A stretch of DNA of 64,000 nucleotides from Devosia soli (lineage in GTDB: Bacteria > Pseudomonadota > Alphaproteobacteria > Rhizobiales > Devosiaceae). The notes beneath the pieces were generated by a model. The model was not told where the DNA came from. It did not search any database and was given only the letters and a program-made list of their open reading frames with translations. Location of the stretch: assembly GCF_000970455.1 (NCBI RefSeq), contig NZ_LAJG01000014.1, positions 620,001-684,000 on the forward strand, written 5' to 3'. Both the position numbers and the translations under genes were made by a program. This document shows, in pieces, positions 18,224 to 27,194 of this stretch (position 1 is its first letter; each line of letters begins with the position of its first letter).

Positions 18224-19305
18224 TATGCGGCCCCCACCGATGGCTGCGGCGAAACGCGGCGCAACCGGTATTTGATCAGGATGTCCCCGGCCAAAAGGAA
18301 GAACAGCATCATCGCCTGGAAAATGCCGGTCGCCGCATTAGGCAAGCCAATCGTCGTCTGCGCCACTTCCCCGCCCACAAAGGTGATAGCGAGGACGACG
18401 CCGGCAACGATCACGCCCAGCGGGTTAAGACGACCGAGGAAGGCGACGATAATCGCCGTGAACCCATAATTGGTCGGAAAGCCCGGCACCATCCGTTGGA
18501 ATGGTCCGGCGACCTCGAGCACTCCCGCAAGCCCGGCAAGGCCCCCGCTGACCAGCATGGCCAGCCAGATGGTCTTGTTCTCCGAGAAGCCCCCATAGCG
18601 TGCAGCATGTGGCGCAGCACCGACGACGCGCATGCGATAGCCGAAGACCGATCGGGTCATGATGAACCAGGCGACAATCCCGACAATCACCGCAATCGGC
18701 ACGCCGAGATGCACGATAGTGCCCGGTATGATCGTGGGCAGCCGGGCCGCCTCCGAAAACAGTCGCGTCTGCGGAAAGCCCATGCCCATCGGGTCCTTCC
18801 AGGGCGCGCGGATAAGGTAATAGATGAGCTGCACCGAGGCATAGGTCAGCATGAGGCTTGTCAGGATTTCATTGACGTTGAGCCGTGTGCGCAGGAATGC
18901 CGGAATGGCAGCATAAGCCATGCCTCCGAGGATGCCCGCCAGGACCATCAGTGGTAGGATCCACCACCCAGTCATGCCGTAGGTAAGAAGGGCAATACCT
19001 GTGCCCGCGAGGCCGCCGATCACATATTGCCCTTCGGCGCCGATGTTCCAGACATTGGCGCGATAGGCAATGGAAAGGCCCGTACCGATGATGATCAATG
19101 GCGCGGCCTTGATGCCGAGATCCTGCCACTTGTAGCTATTGGTCAGCGGAGTCAGGAAAATCTCGCGAACCGCCCCGAGGCCATCATACCCGATCAGGGA
19201 GAAGATCACGGTCCCGAGCACCATGGTCAGCAGCACCGCGGCAAACGGGGTAATGTAGCTCATCAACCGCGACGGTTCGCGGCGCTTCTCAAGCCGGAAT
19301 TGCAT
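18223..19305 (-). CDS. BMP-type ABC transporter permease (first subunit)
   Basis: This 360-residue inner-membrane permease has about nine to ten helices and the family signature NVWNIGAEGQYVIGG near residue 80, as in YufP/NupP-like subunits of nucleoside importers. The ATG at 19305 (MQFRLEKRRE) overlaps the 3' end of the ATPase gene by 17 bases; an upstream in-frame start at 19326 would lengthen that overlap. It is coupled to the second permease by a one-base stop-start overlap. Confidence 0.9.
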   Translation of the reverse strand: MQFRLEKRREPSRLMSYITPFAAVLLTMVLGTVIFSLIGYDGLGAVREIFLTPLTNSYKWQDLGIKAAPLIIIGTGLSIAYRANVWNIGAEGQYVIGGLAGTGIALLTYGMTGWWILPLMVLAGILGGMAYAAIPAFLRTRLNVNEILTSLMLTYASVQLIYYLIRAPWKDPMGMGFPQTRLFSEAARLPTIIPGTIVHLGVPIAVIVGIVAWFIMTRSVFGYRMRVVGAAPHAARYGGFSENKTIWLAMLVSGGLAGLAGVLEVAGPFQRMVPGFPTNYGFTAIIVAFLGRLNPLGVIVAGVVLAITFVGGEVAQTTIGLPNAATGIFQAMMLFFLLAGDILIKYRLRRVSPQPSVGAA

Positions 19306-20821
19306 CTGCGCCCTCCGTCGTCCCATGGACGCCGCCCATCAGGAGGCCAATCTCTTCAATGCTGAAATCCTTGACCGGCCGCGCCTCGCTGAGCCGTCCC
19401 ATATTGATCACCGCAAGCGTATCGCAGAGCGCCCGCAGTTCATCGAGGTCTTGGCTGATGACAACGATTGCCGATCCGGCCGCCGCAAGATCGACCAGCG
19501 CCTGATGGATGGCCGCCGCTGCACCCGCATCGACACCCCAGGTCGGCTGACTGACGACCAGCACCGAAGGCTTTTGCAGAATTTCGCGGCCCATGATGTA
19601 TTTCTGCAGATTGCCACCCGAGAGTGAGCCGGCAGTTGACGCCGGCCCCAGTGCCTTGACGGCGAAGTCCGCAATGACCTTACCAGTGTAAGTCTTTGCC
19701 GCGCCTGAATTGATGAGACCCATCACGACCATGCCGAGACGATCGCGCGCCGTCAGCACGGAATTGTCGGCAAGGGAAAAATCGCCGACGGCAGCGTGAC
19801 CATTGCGCTCTTCGGGCACCGCGCAAAGCCCCTGCTTGCGTCGCTCGGTGGTGTTCATCAGCCCGATGCCGTAGCCATCGATAGTGATCGCTTCGCGATC
19901 ATCGCCGATGATCTCGCCCGAGAGCGCATCGAGCAGCGCGTTTTGCCCATTGCCGGCCACGCCAGCAATGCCGAGAATTTCGCCTGAGCGAACAGTGAAA
20001 CTGACATTGTCGACGGGCACATCGAAATGCCCGGTCTTGCCGGTGCGCAGCCGATTGACCACCAGTTTGGGCGGGCCAAGGACCCTGCCCTCACCCTTGA
20101 CGATATCGCGCAGACCCGTGCCGATCATCTTCTCGGCCATCGATCGGCTGGTTTCCTGCTTCGGATCGCACGTATCGACAAGCTTGCCGCCGCGCAGGAT
20201 CGTCGCGGTATCGCACAAGGCTTTGATTTCATGGAGCTTATGCGAAATGTAGAGGATCGAGCAGCCTTCGGCCGCCAGCTTCCGAAGCACAGTGAAGAGC
20301 TGCTCCACTTCCTGCGGCGTCAGCACCGAGGTGGGCTCGTCCATGATCAATAGCTGCGGATTGAGCAGCAATGCGCGCACGATCTCGATGCGCTGCCGTT
20401 CGCCGACCGAAAGCGTTGCCACCGTTCGATGCGGATCGAGCAGGAGGCCATAGGTCTGCATGACTTCGCGGATACGGCTTTCGAGCTCACGCGATGGAAT
20501 TTTCGCGTCCATCCCGAGCGCGATGTTTTCGAGCACCGTCAGCGCTTCGAACAACGAAAAGTGCTGAAACACCATACCGATGCCAAGCTTGCGCGCGGCT
20601 TTGGGATTGGGCACCACGACCGGCTCGCCGTTCCAGCGGATTTCGCCGGCATCGGGCTGCATGATGCCGTAGATCATCTTGACGAGGGTGGACTTGCCGG
20701 CGCCGTTTTCCCCCAGAAGCGCGTGGATCTCACCCGGCTTTACTGAGAAGGATACGTGATCGTTGGCCAAAACGCCGGGAAACTGCTTGGTGATGCCGGT
20801 GAGTTCGAGCCGATTGGGCAT
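19289..20821 (-). CDS. Double-domain ABC transporter ATPase (sugar/nucleoside type)
   Basis: This 510-residue cytoplasmic ATPase has two fused nucleotide-binding domains. The N-terminal domain has Walker A GENGAGKST, signature LSVGERQR and Walker B LLIMDEPTS. The C-terminal domain has a degenerate Walker A (GVAGNGQNALL), signature LSGGNLQK and VLVVSQPTWG. This layout is typical of RbsA/BMP-type importers. ATG 20821 begins one base after the xdhC stop, so transporter and xanthine dehydrogenase maturation gene appear to be cotranscribed, which supports a purine or nucleoside substrate. Confidence 0.92.
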   Translation of the reverse strand: MPNRLELTGITKQFPGVLANDHVSFSVKPGEIHALLGENGAGKSTLVKMIYGIMQPDAGEIRWNGEPVVVPNPKAARKLGIGMVFQHFSLFEALTVLENIALGMDAKIPSRELESRIREVMQTYGLLLDPHRTVATLSVGERQRIEIVRALLLNPQLLIMDEPTSVLTPQEVEQLFTVLRKLAAEGCSILYISHKLHEIKALCDTATILRGGKLVDTCDPKQETSRSMAEKMIGTGLRDIVKGEGRVLGPPKLVVNRLRTGKTGHFDVPVDNVSFTVRSGEILGIAGVAGNGQNALLDALSGEIIGDDREAITIDGYGIGLMNTTERRKQGLCAVPEERNGHAAVGDFSLADNSVLTARDRLGMVVMGLINSGAAKTYTGKVIADFAVKALGPASTAGSLSGGNLQKYIMGREILQKPSVLVVSQPTWGVDAGAAAAIHQALVDLAAAGSAIVVISQDLDELRALCDTLAVINMGRLSEARPVKDFSIEEIGLLMGGVHGTTEGADAIPA

Positions 20822-20822
20822 G

Positions 20823-21680
20823 TTAGAGTCCACTCGCCACCCTTTCTCGCGAAGGGGCGGACGCGCACCCGTCAGTAGCTTCCCGTTGCCTAATCTGGAC
20901 CATAATTTCGGCCGCCGCCAGAGCCGCGATCACCGATGGCCGTTTATCCCCAAGCCCTTGTGCACCAATGGGTAACACCAATCTCTCCAATGCCGTTCTT
21001 TGGCCGCCCTGCTCCAGATACCAGCTCGCAAACTTCGCCCGCTTCGTTTTCGAGCCAACCATACCAACATAGGGGCTGTCGAGCCTTGCGAGCGCCTCAT
21101 TGGCAATAAGAAAATCAAGAGCGTGATCGTGGGTGAGGATCACGTAGGCGCTACCGCGCGGCGCGGCGCGCACGACAGCCTCGGGCATCGCCACGCGGCG
21201 ATGGGCGATGCCTGAGGGCAAGAGATCGAGTTCGTCCTGGCGCGTATCGATGACTTGCACCCGCACGGGCAAGAGCGAGAGGATTTGAGCAAGGACGCGC
21301 CCGACATGCCCGGCCCCGAACACATAGACCCGCGGCGTCGCGGCATCCTCAGCCATCGTCCGCGCTATTACATCGCGCCGGACTTTTGCATCGGCATAGC
21401 GCAACGCGACATTGACTCGCCCGCCGCAACACTGCCCGATTTCCGGCCCCAGCGGCACTTCCATCGCTGCCTCGGCGCGCCCCTCGGCAATCAACCGCCG
21501 CGCATGGTCGATGACCATATATTCAAGCGCACCACCGCCGATCGTGCCGTAAATGGCGCCGAGGGCGACAAGCATGAAGGTGCCCTGCTCGCGCGGAGAG
21601 GAACCACGGACCGAAGTCAGTTCGCAGGCAATGATGTCGGGATTGGCAGCGAGAAAGGATTCGAGGGCGGTGGAGGTCAT
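20823..21680 (-). CDS. xdhC: Xanthine dehydrogenase accessory protein XdhC
   Basis: This cytoplasmic maturation factor of about 285 residues inserts the sulfurated molybdenum cofactor into xanthine dehydrogenase. N-terminal motifs TSVRGSSPRE and GQCCGG are diagnostic, and a Rossmann-like region has VFGAGHVGR. ATG 21680 was chosen because an upstream in-frame start at 21701 lies in the 116-base repeat. That repeat separates it from xdhB, but the gene order is otherwise continuous. It is followed after one base by the ABC ATPase. Confidence 0.92.
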   Translation of the reverse strand: MTSTALESFLAANPDIIACELTSVRGSSPREQGTFMLVALGAIYGTIGGGALEYMVIDHARRLIAEGRAEAAMEVPLGPEIGQCCGGRVNVALRYADAKVRRDVIARTMAEDAATPRVYVFGAGHVGRVLAQILSLLPVRVQVIDTRQDELDLLPSGIAHRRVAMPEAVVRAAPRGSAYVILTHDHALDFLIANEALARLDSPYVGMVGSKTKRAKFASWYLEQGGQRTALERLVLPIGAQGLGDKRPSVIAALAAAEIMVQIRQREATDGCASAPSRERVASGL

Positions 21681-21688
21681 TGCTTCTG

Positions 21689-21804
21689 CACCCCCACCCA
21701 ACCTCCCCCTACAAGGGGGAGGAGTAGAACGGTGTTTGAGGCATCATCCCGCCATATGCACAGTTGCGTCCCTCCCCCTTCCAGGGGGAGGCGAGGTGGG
21801 GGTC
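21689..21804. repeat. 116-bp palindromic GC-rich element, copy 1
   Basis: This element is bounded by inverted ends (ACCCCCACCC at the left, GAGGTGGGGGT at the right). Each end carries a small CCTCCCCCT...AGGGGGAGG hairpin. It is 116 bases long, like the copy at 63203-63318, and shares with it a central stretch resembling TGAGGCA-CATC-CGCC. It sits between xdhB and xdhC. Confidence 0.75.
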
Positions 21805-21825
21805 CGGCAAACACGCTGCCCAATC

Positions 21826-24159
21826 TCACCCCCGCGCCTCCCGCTTCATCCGCTCGACGCCCATCAGCACCCGCTCCGGCGTCACCGGCATATTGAGCTG
21901 CGGCGCGATCTTGTAGTCCGCCACGCTCGCCACTGCCATGCCCAGCGCTTCCGGCACGCTCATCGCCAACATGAACGGCGGCTCACCCACCGCCTTGGAT
22001 CGGCCGATCGTGGGCTCCTTGTTCACCGACCACTCTGCCAGCTTCACGTTAAAAATCGGCGGCACATCGCTCGCGAGGGGTATCTTATAGGTAGACGGTG
22101 CGTGCGTCCGAAGCTGCCCCTTGGCGTCCCAAACGAGCTCTTCCGTCGTCAGCCACCCCATGCCCTGCACGAAAGCGCCTTCGACCTGGCCCAGATCGAT
22201 CGCCGGGTTCAGCGACTTGCCGACATCATGCAAAATATCGACCCGGTCGACGGTATATTCTCCGGTCAACGTATCAATCGTAACTTCGCTCGCCGAAGCG
22301 CCGTAAGCAAAATAATAGAACGGATGCCCGCGGCCAGTCGCCCGGTCCCAGTGAATCTTGGGCGTCTTGTAAAAGCCCGCCGCCGAAAGCTGCACGCGGT
22401 TCATGTAAGCCGACATCGCCAGTTCGGCGAAGGGCACGAATTTTGGGCCAGCCTGAATACCGCCCTGCACCCATTCGCACTCGGCTTCGCTCATCTCATG
22501 GAGCTTGGCCGCATGCGCGACCAGCCGCTCCTTGATCTGCCGGCAAGCATCGTAGGCTGCCGCACCATTGAGATCGGAGCCGGACGAAGCCGCAGTCGCC
22601 GAGGTGTTAGGCACCTTCCCCGTGGAGGTCGCCATGATCTTGACCGTGTCGAGGTTTACCCCGAACGCATCGGCCACCACCTGCGCGACCTTTATATAGA
22701 GCCCCTGCCCCATCTCGGTGCCGCCATGCGACAGATGGATCGAACCATCCTTATAAACGTGCACCAGCGCACCAGCCTGATTGTACCATGTCGCGGTGAA
22801 GGAGATGCCGAACTTCACCGGCGTCAGCGAAATGCCCTTTTTCAGGATCGTGCTGGTCTTGTTGAACGCGAGGATGGCCTGCCGCCGCGCCTGATAATCC
22901 GATGAAGCCTCAAGCTCCTCGACCACGCGGTGGATGATGTTGTCCTCCACCACCTGATGATAGGGCGTCACATTATCAGTATCGGTGCCATAAAAGTTGG
23001 CCTTGCGGATCTCCAGCGGATCCTTGCCCAGCGAATAGGCAATGTCTTCGATCCACCTTTCCGCCCCCACCATGCCCTGCGGCCCGCCAAAGCCGCGGAA
23101 GGCGGTGTTGGAGACGGTATTGGTATAAAGCGGCTCCGACCGCGCCCTCACCGCCGGATACCAATAGGCATTGTCGCAATGAAACAGTGCCCGGTCCGTT
23201 ACCGGCCCCGACAGGTCTGACGAATAGCCGGCCCGCGCACCATAAACCGCATCCACCGCATGGATCTTGCCCGTCTCGTCATAGCCAACGTCATAATCGA
23301 CCACGAAATCATGTCGCTTGCCGGTCGCGCTCATGTCGTCGTCGCGATCGGGTCGCAATTTGCAGGCGCGGTTCCATTTCTTTGCCGCCAGCGCCGCAAC
23401 CACCGCAAAGAGATTCCCCTGCGTTTCCTTGCCACCGAAACCGCCACCCATGCGGCGAACATTGACCGTCACCGCATTGTGCCGGATGCCCAGCGCCTGC
23501 GCCACGATCAGCTGGATTTCGCTCGGATGCTGGGTGGAAGAAAACAGCGTGACGTCCTCGTCCTCGCCTGGAATGGCGAGCGCAATCTGACCCTCGAGAT
23601 AAAAGTGATCCTGTCCGCCAATGGTGATCGCGCCCTTGGCCCGGCGCGGCGCGCCGGCGAGGCCAGTTTTCACATCGCCCCGCTCAAGCTTGAGCGGCGG
23701 CGTCACGAGCTTCCCACCAGCTGCCTGGGCCGAGCGCACATCGGTAAAAAACGGCAGTTCGTTATAATCGATCTTGACGAGATGCGCCGCCCGCCGTGCC
23801 TGATCGCGCGTCTCGGCAACCACCGCGAACATCGGCTGCCCCCAGAAATGCACGACGCCATCGGCAAAGACCGGCTCGTCATGCATATGCGCCGAGCTTA
23901 TATCCAGCACGCCCGGCACATCGTCATTTGTAAGGACGCCGATGACACCCGGCGCCTTCAACACCGCAGAGAAGTCCATGCCCGCGATCTCGGCATGCGC
24001 CACGGTCGATAGCCCAAGGTAGGCGTGCATGGTGCCGACAGGCTCGACGATGTCGTCGATATATTCAGCGGTGCCAGTGACGTGCTTCGGTCCGCTATCG
24101 TGGCGCGTTGCCTTATGCAGCACGGATAGATTGATCGGCGCCTGATGCTTGTTCATCAC
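21826..24159 (-). CDS. xdhB: Xanthine dehydrogenase, molybdopterin-binding subunit XdhB
   Basis: This 777-residue large subunit carries the molybdenum active site that hydroxylates hypoxanthine to xanthine and xanthine to urate. Visible family motifs are RRMGGGFGGKET, FRGFGGPQGM, GGTEMGQGL, the EGAFVQGMGW region and the catalytic-glutamate motif GEPPFML near the C-terminus. Length is normal. Its ATG overlaps the xdhA stop by 4 bases. It acts in the cytoplasm as an alpha2beta2 complex with XdhA and needs XdhC for cofactor loading. Confidence 0.95.
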   Translation of the reverse strand: MMNKHQAPINLSVLHKATRHDSGPKHVTGTAEYIDDIVEPVGTMHAYLGLSTVAHAEIAGMDFSAVLKAPGVIGVLTNDDVPGVLDISSAHMHDEPVFADGVVHFWGQPMFAVVAETRDQARRAAHLVKIDYNELPFFTDVRSAQAAGGKLVTPPLKLERGDVKTGLAGAPRRAKGAITIGGQDHFYLEGQIALAIPGEDEDVTLFSSTQHPSEIQLIVAQALGIRHNAVTVNVRRMGGGFGGKETQGNLFAVVAALAAKKWNRACKLRPDRDDDMSATGKRHDFVVDYDVGYDETGKIHAVDAVYGARAGYSSDLSGPVTDRALFHCDNAYWYPAVRARSEPLYTNTVSNTAFRGFGGPQGMVGAERWIEDIAYSLGKDPLEIRKANFYGTDTDNVTPYHQVVEDNIIHRVVEELEASSDYQARRQAILAFNKTSTILKKGISLTPVKFGISFTATWYNQAGALVHVYKDGSIHLSHGGTEMGQGLYIKVAQVVADAFGVNLDTVKIMATSTGKVPNTSATAASSGSDLNGAAAYDACRQIKERLVAHAAKLHEMSEAECEWVQGGIQAGPKFVPFAELAMSAYMNRVQLSAAGFYKTPKIHWDRATGRGHPFYYFAYGASASEVTIDTLTGEYTVDRVDILHDVGKSLNPAIDLGQVEGAFVQGMGWLTTEELVWDAKGQLRTHAPSTYKIPLASDVPPIFNVKLAEWSVNKEPTIGRSKAVGEPPFMLAMSVPEALGMAVASVADYKIAPQLNMPVTPERVLMGVERMKREARG

Positions 24160-25622
24160 GCCACCTCCCGCTTGAGCCGCTCGCCCTGCCCGGACGTTTC
24201 GAGGAAAAACCGCTTGAGCAAGTTTTGCGCCGTCAGCAACCTATATTCCGCCGAAGCGCGCATATCGCTGATCGGCTGATAATCATCGGCGAAAGCCAAA
24301 ACGGCTGCCTCAACCGTTTCCATCGTCCACGTCTTACCGACAAGCGCCGCCTCCACCGCCTTGGCCCGCTTCGGCGTCGCCGCCATGCCGCCAAAGGCAA
24401 TCCGAGCCATGCCGACAGTGCCGGCATCGTTGACGAATATGCGGAACGCGCCACATAGCGCCGAGATATCCTCCTCGCGCCGCTTGGAGATTTTATAGGT
24501 CGCAAACTTTTCGCCCGCCGGCAGCAGCGGCAGCGTCACGCTCTCGACGAACTCGCCCGGCTGCCGATCCTGCTTGCCATAGGCAAGAAAATAATCCTCC
24601 AGCTTGATCTCGCGCCGATGCTCGCCGCGCCGCAGATGCAGCTTCGCCCCGAGCGCAATGAAGGGCGGCGGTGTGTCCCCGATGGGCGAGCCATTGGCAA
24701 TATTGCCGCCGATGGTGCCCATGTTGCGGATCTGCTCACCTGCGAAACGGTTCCAGAGTTCGCCCAGCTGCGGAAAATTCGCCTGAATGACCGGCAGCGC
24801 TTCAGAATAGGTGACGCCTGCATAAAAACGCACTTCGCTGGCGTTCTCGGCGATACGCTTCAATTCTTGCAGATGGCCGATGAATATCACCGGCCCGATA
24901 TTGCGCATGAATTTCGTCACCCACAGCCCGACATCGGTCGAGCCGGCGACGATCCGCGCATTGGAATTAGCCTCGTAGACTTCAGCGAAATCATCAAGGC
25001 CCGCCGGAATGATGATCTGTCTGTCGCCCTCGCCGATCACCACGCGGCGCCCATCGTTGAGCGCCTTGATCTTGCCCTTGACGGCAATCCGTTCAGCCCA
25101 GAGCACATCGCCCTGCGGCTGGCCATAAGTGCCCATCGCCTCGCCGGCACGGATGATCGGCGCATATCCCGTGCAGCGGCAGAGATTACCCTGCAGCGCC
25201 TTCTCGATCGCCGAGCGCGACGGGCTGGGGTCGCGCATCCAGAGCCCATAAAGGCTCATGACGAAACCCGGCGTGCAGAACCCGCATTGCGAGCCGTGAT
25301 GATCGACCATCGCCTGCTGCACAGGATGCAGCGTACCATTCTCGCCGCGCAGATGCTCGATGGTCACGACATGCGTGCCATGGAGACTTCCGACGAACCG
25401 GATGCACGCCGTCACGGCATCATAAATAATCTCGTCGCCTATCAGCCGGCCAACCAGCACGGTGCAGGCCCCGCAATCGCCCTCGGCACAGCCTTCCTTG
25501 GAGCCGCGCAGACGTCTCTCCAGCCGCAGCCAATCGAGCAGCGTCAGGTCTGGCGCCACATCGGTGAGCGAGACCTCCTCGCCATTGAGGAGAAACCGGA
25601 TTGCGTTTGCAACTTCCACCAT
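24156..25622 (-). CDS. xdhA: Xanthine dehydrogenase, FeS/FAD subunit XdhA
   Basis: This 488-residue small subunit carries two [2Fe-2S] clusters and FAD and passes electrons from the molybdenum site to NAD. The plant-type cluster motif CAEGDCGACTVL lies near residue 45, and the second cluster uses CGFCTPGF and CRCTGY. The FAD domain shows IVAGSTDVGL and NMGTIGGNIANGSP. It follows hiuH after 3 bases and overlaps xdhB, so hiuH-xdhA-xdhB form one transcript. Confidence 0.95.
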   Translation of the reverse strand: MVEVANAIRFLLNGEEVSLTDVAPDLTLLDWLRLERRLRGSKEGCAEGDCGACTVLVGRLIGDEIIYDAVTACIRFVGSLHGTHVVTIEHLRGENGTLHPVQQAMVDHHGSQCGFCTPGFVMSLYGLWMRDPSPSRSAIEKALQGNLCRCTGYAPIIRAGEAMGTYGQPQGDVLWAERIAVKGKIKALNDGRRVVIGEGDRQIIIPAGLDDFAEVYEANSNARIVAGSTDVGLWVTKFMRNIGPVIFIGHLQELKRIAENASEVRFYAGVTYSEALPVIQANFPQLGELWNRFAGEQIRNMGTIGGNIANGSPIGDTPPPFIALGAKLHLRRGEHRREIKLEDYFLAYGKQDRQPGEFVESVTLPLLPAGEKFATYKISKRREEDISALCGAFRIFVNDAGTVGMARIAFGGMAATPKRAKAVEAALVGKTWTMETVEAAVLAFADDYQPISDMRASAEYRLLTAQNLLKRFFLETSGQGERLKREVA

Positions 25623-25625
25623 CGC

Positions 25626-25979
25626 TCAGCTCCCCCGATAGGTCGAATAGGCGAAGGGGCTGACGAGCAGCGGCACGTGATAGTGCTTGTCCTCGGAAAT
25701 CGTAAAGCGGATCGGCACCACATCGAGGAACGGCGTTTCGACCTCGACCCCGATCCGCTCGAAATACTGCCCAACATGAAAGCGGATTTCGAACTCGCCT
25801 TGCTGGAACTGGTCGTCGGCAAGCAGCGGCTGGTCCACCCGGCCATCGGCATTGGTGTAGCTGTCGCCCAGGTGATGGGTGTGGTCGCCATGCACGAAGT
25901 GCAGTTCGAGCCGCATGCCGCGCGCCGGCTTGCCCGCCATCGTGTCGAGAACGTGAGTGGTAAGGCGTCCGCCGGCCAT
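25626..25979 (-). CDS. hiuH: 5-hydroxyisourate hydrolase
   Basis: This 117-residue transthyretin-like protein hydrolyses 5-hydroxyisourate, the PuuD product, to OHCU. The N-terminal motif LTTHVLDTMAGKPA and the C-terminal Tyr-Arg-Gly-Ser tetrapeptide are both diagnostic of the enzyme rather than of vertebrate transthyretin. No signal peptide is seen, so it is cytoplasmic. It is the first gene of the hiuH-xdhA-xdhB run, transcribed away from the LysR regulator across a 134-base intergenic region with a candidate operator. Confidence 0.95.
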   Translation of the reverse strand: MAGGRLTTHVLDTMAGKPARGMRLELHFVHGDHTHHLGDSYTNADGRVDQPLLADDQFQQGEFEIRFHVGQYFERIGVEVETPFLDVVPIRFTISEDKHYHVPLLVSPFAYSTYRGS

Positions 25980-26083
25980 ATGCTGCTCCTAAGCACGCCG
26001 TCCGAACGTGGGGCCGTTCCAGACCGGCATGCGTTATTCGTTTCCCCTAAGAGCACCATAGAACCGCGATTCTGCTCTTGATA

Positions 26084-26098
26084 CTCTCAAATTGGGAG
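26084..26098. promoter_or_regulatory. Candidate LysR operator between hiuH and its regulator
   Basis: The 15-base imperfect palindrome CTCTCAA-A-TTGGGAG contains the LysR T-N11-A signature (T26085, A26097). It lies 16 bases before the regulator's ATG and about 105 bases upstream of hiuH, which suits joint control of both directions. Confidence 0.5.
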
Positions 26099-26113
26099 CA
26101 CTATGCTGCCGAT

Positions 26114-27100
26114 ATGGCAACAGACGCAAACGAAAAGCCGCTGCAAGATCGCCCTCGCGAACACGCCCTTTCCGCTGGGCTCCTTGCCCGCGTCTTTCAT
26201 CAGCCATCCCTCCTCTATTTCAACGCCGTCGCTACCCATCTCTCCATCCGCGAAGCCGCCCGCCGTCTAAACGTGGCCTCCTCCGCCGTCACCCGTCAGG
26301 TCGCCCAGCTGGAGGACGCCCTCGGCATCACGCTCTTCCTCCGCGACAAGCGCCGCATGCGCCTCTCCCCTGCCGGTGAAATCCTCTTCCGTCATTCGCG
26401 CCGCCTCGCCGCCCCGATGGAAGCCGCCGTCTCCGAGATCGAACTGTTGCGCGGCGTCAGGGCCGGCGTGGTCCGCATTGGCACCGTCGAAAGCGTTGGC
26501 CTCTCGTTCCTGCCGCGCCTGATCTCGGACTTTGGTCAGCGCTACCCGCGCCTCACAATCGATATTTCAATAGTATCCTCCAGCGAAGTCATCGAACGGC
26601 TCGCCGAAGAGCGCATCGACATCGGCTTCGGCTTCCTCGCCAAACCCCATCGCCAGGTCGACATCGCCTTCCGCCGCGACGTCCATATCGGCGCCGTCAT
26701 GGTCCCGGACCATCCCCTCGCCGGCGCGCCAAAGCTCACCATGGAGCAGTGCCTCGATCACGCGCTCGCCGTCGCCAAACCCGAAATCTCCATCCGCGAG
26801 GTCATCGAGCCCTTCCTCCGCCGCTCCGGCATGCTGCCGCCCATGGTCGAGGCCAATTCCATCCGCATGCTGGTCGAGCTCGCGCTTGGCGGCCATTACG
26901 TTTCGATCATGACGCCCATCGGCGCGCAAAATGAAATCGCCGACGGTCGCCTTGTGTTCAATGCATTGAGCGGCGGCCTCCCGACCAACCGTTTCGGCAT
27001 CCTCGTCCGCTCCGGCACTGCGCTTCATCTGGCGCCCGCGATCTTCTTCGACCACGCCAAGAGCTATTTTGAGGGCGTGCAGCTTCCCGGCGCAATTTGA
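26114..27100 (+). CDS. LysR-family transcriptional regulator of purine genes
   Basis: This regulator of about 328 residues has an N-terminal helix-turn-helix (SIREAARRLNVASSAVTRQ) at roughly residues 40-60 and a C-terminal effector-binding domain beginning near residue 110. It is divergent from the hiuH-xdhAB operon and reads toward the allantoinase fusion gene, so it most likely controls purine catabolism with a purine intermediate as effector; that is inference. ATG 26114 was preferred over TTG 26078, because the latter would place the candidate operator inside the gene. Confidence 0.88.
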   Translation: MATDANEKPLQDRPREHALSAGLLARVFHQPSLLYFNAVATHLSIREAARRLNVASSAVTRQVAQLEDALGITLFLRDKRRMRLSPAGEILFRHSRRLAAPMEAAVSEIELLRGVRAGVVRIGTVESVGLSFLPRLISDFGQRYPRLTIDISIVSSSEVIERLAEERIDIGFGFLAKPHRQVDIAFRRDVHIGAVMVPDHPLAGAPKLTMEQCLDHALAVAKPEISIREVIEPFLRRSGMLPPMVEANSIRMLVELALGGHYVSIMTPIGAQNEIADGRLVFNALSGGLPTNRFGILVRSGTALHLAPAIFFDHAKSYFEGVQLPGAI

Positions 27101-27194
27101 AGCAAACCCCATGAGCTCTTCTCATGGTGCTGGCGCAATCACCCATCCTGCGCTTAGCTTGGACGAAATCGACCACGACTGAACGAGACCGCCG

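Noticed and set aside
24618..26081. 487-codon plus-strand frame opposite xdhA and hiuH
   Set aside because: It is a shadow of the xdhA and hiuH coding strands, rich in Arg/His and without recognisable domains.
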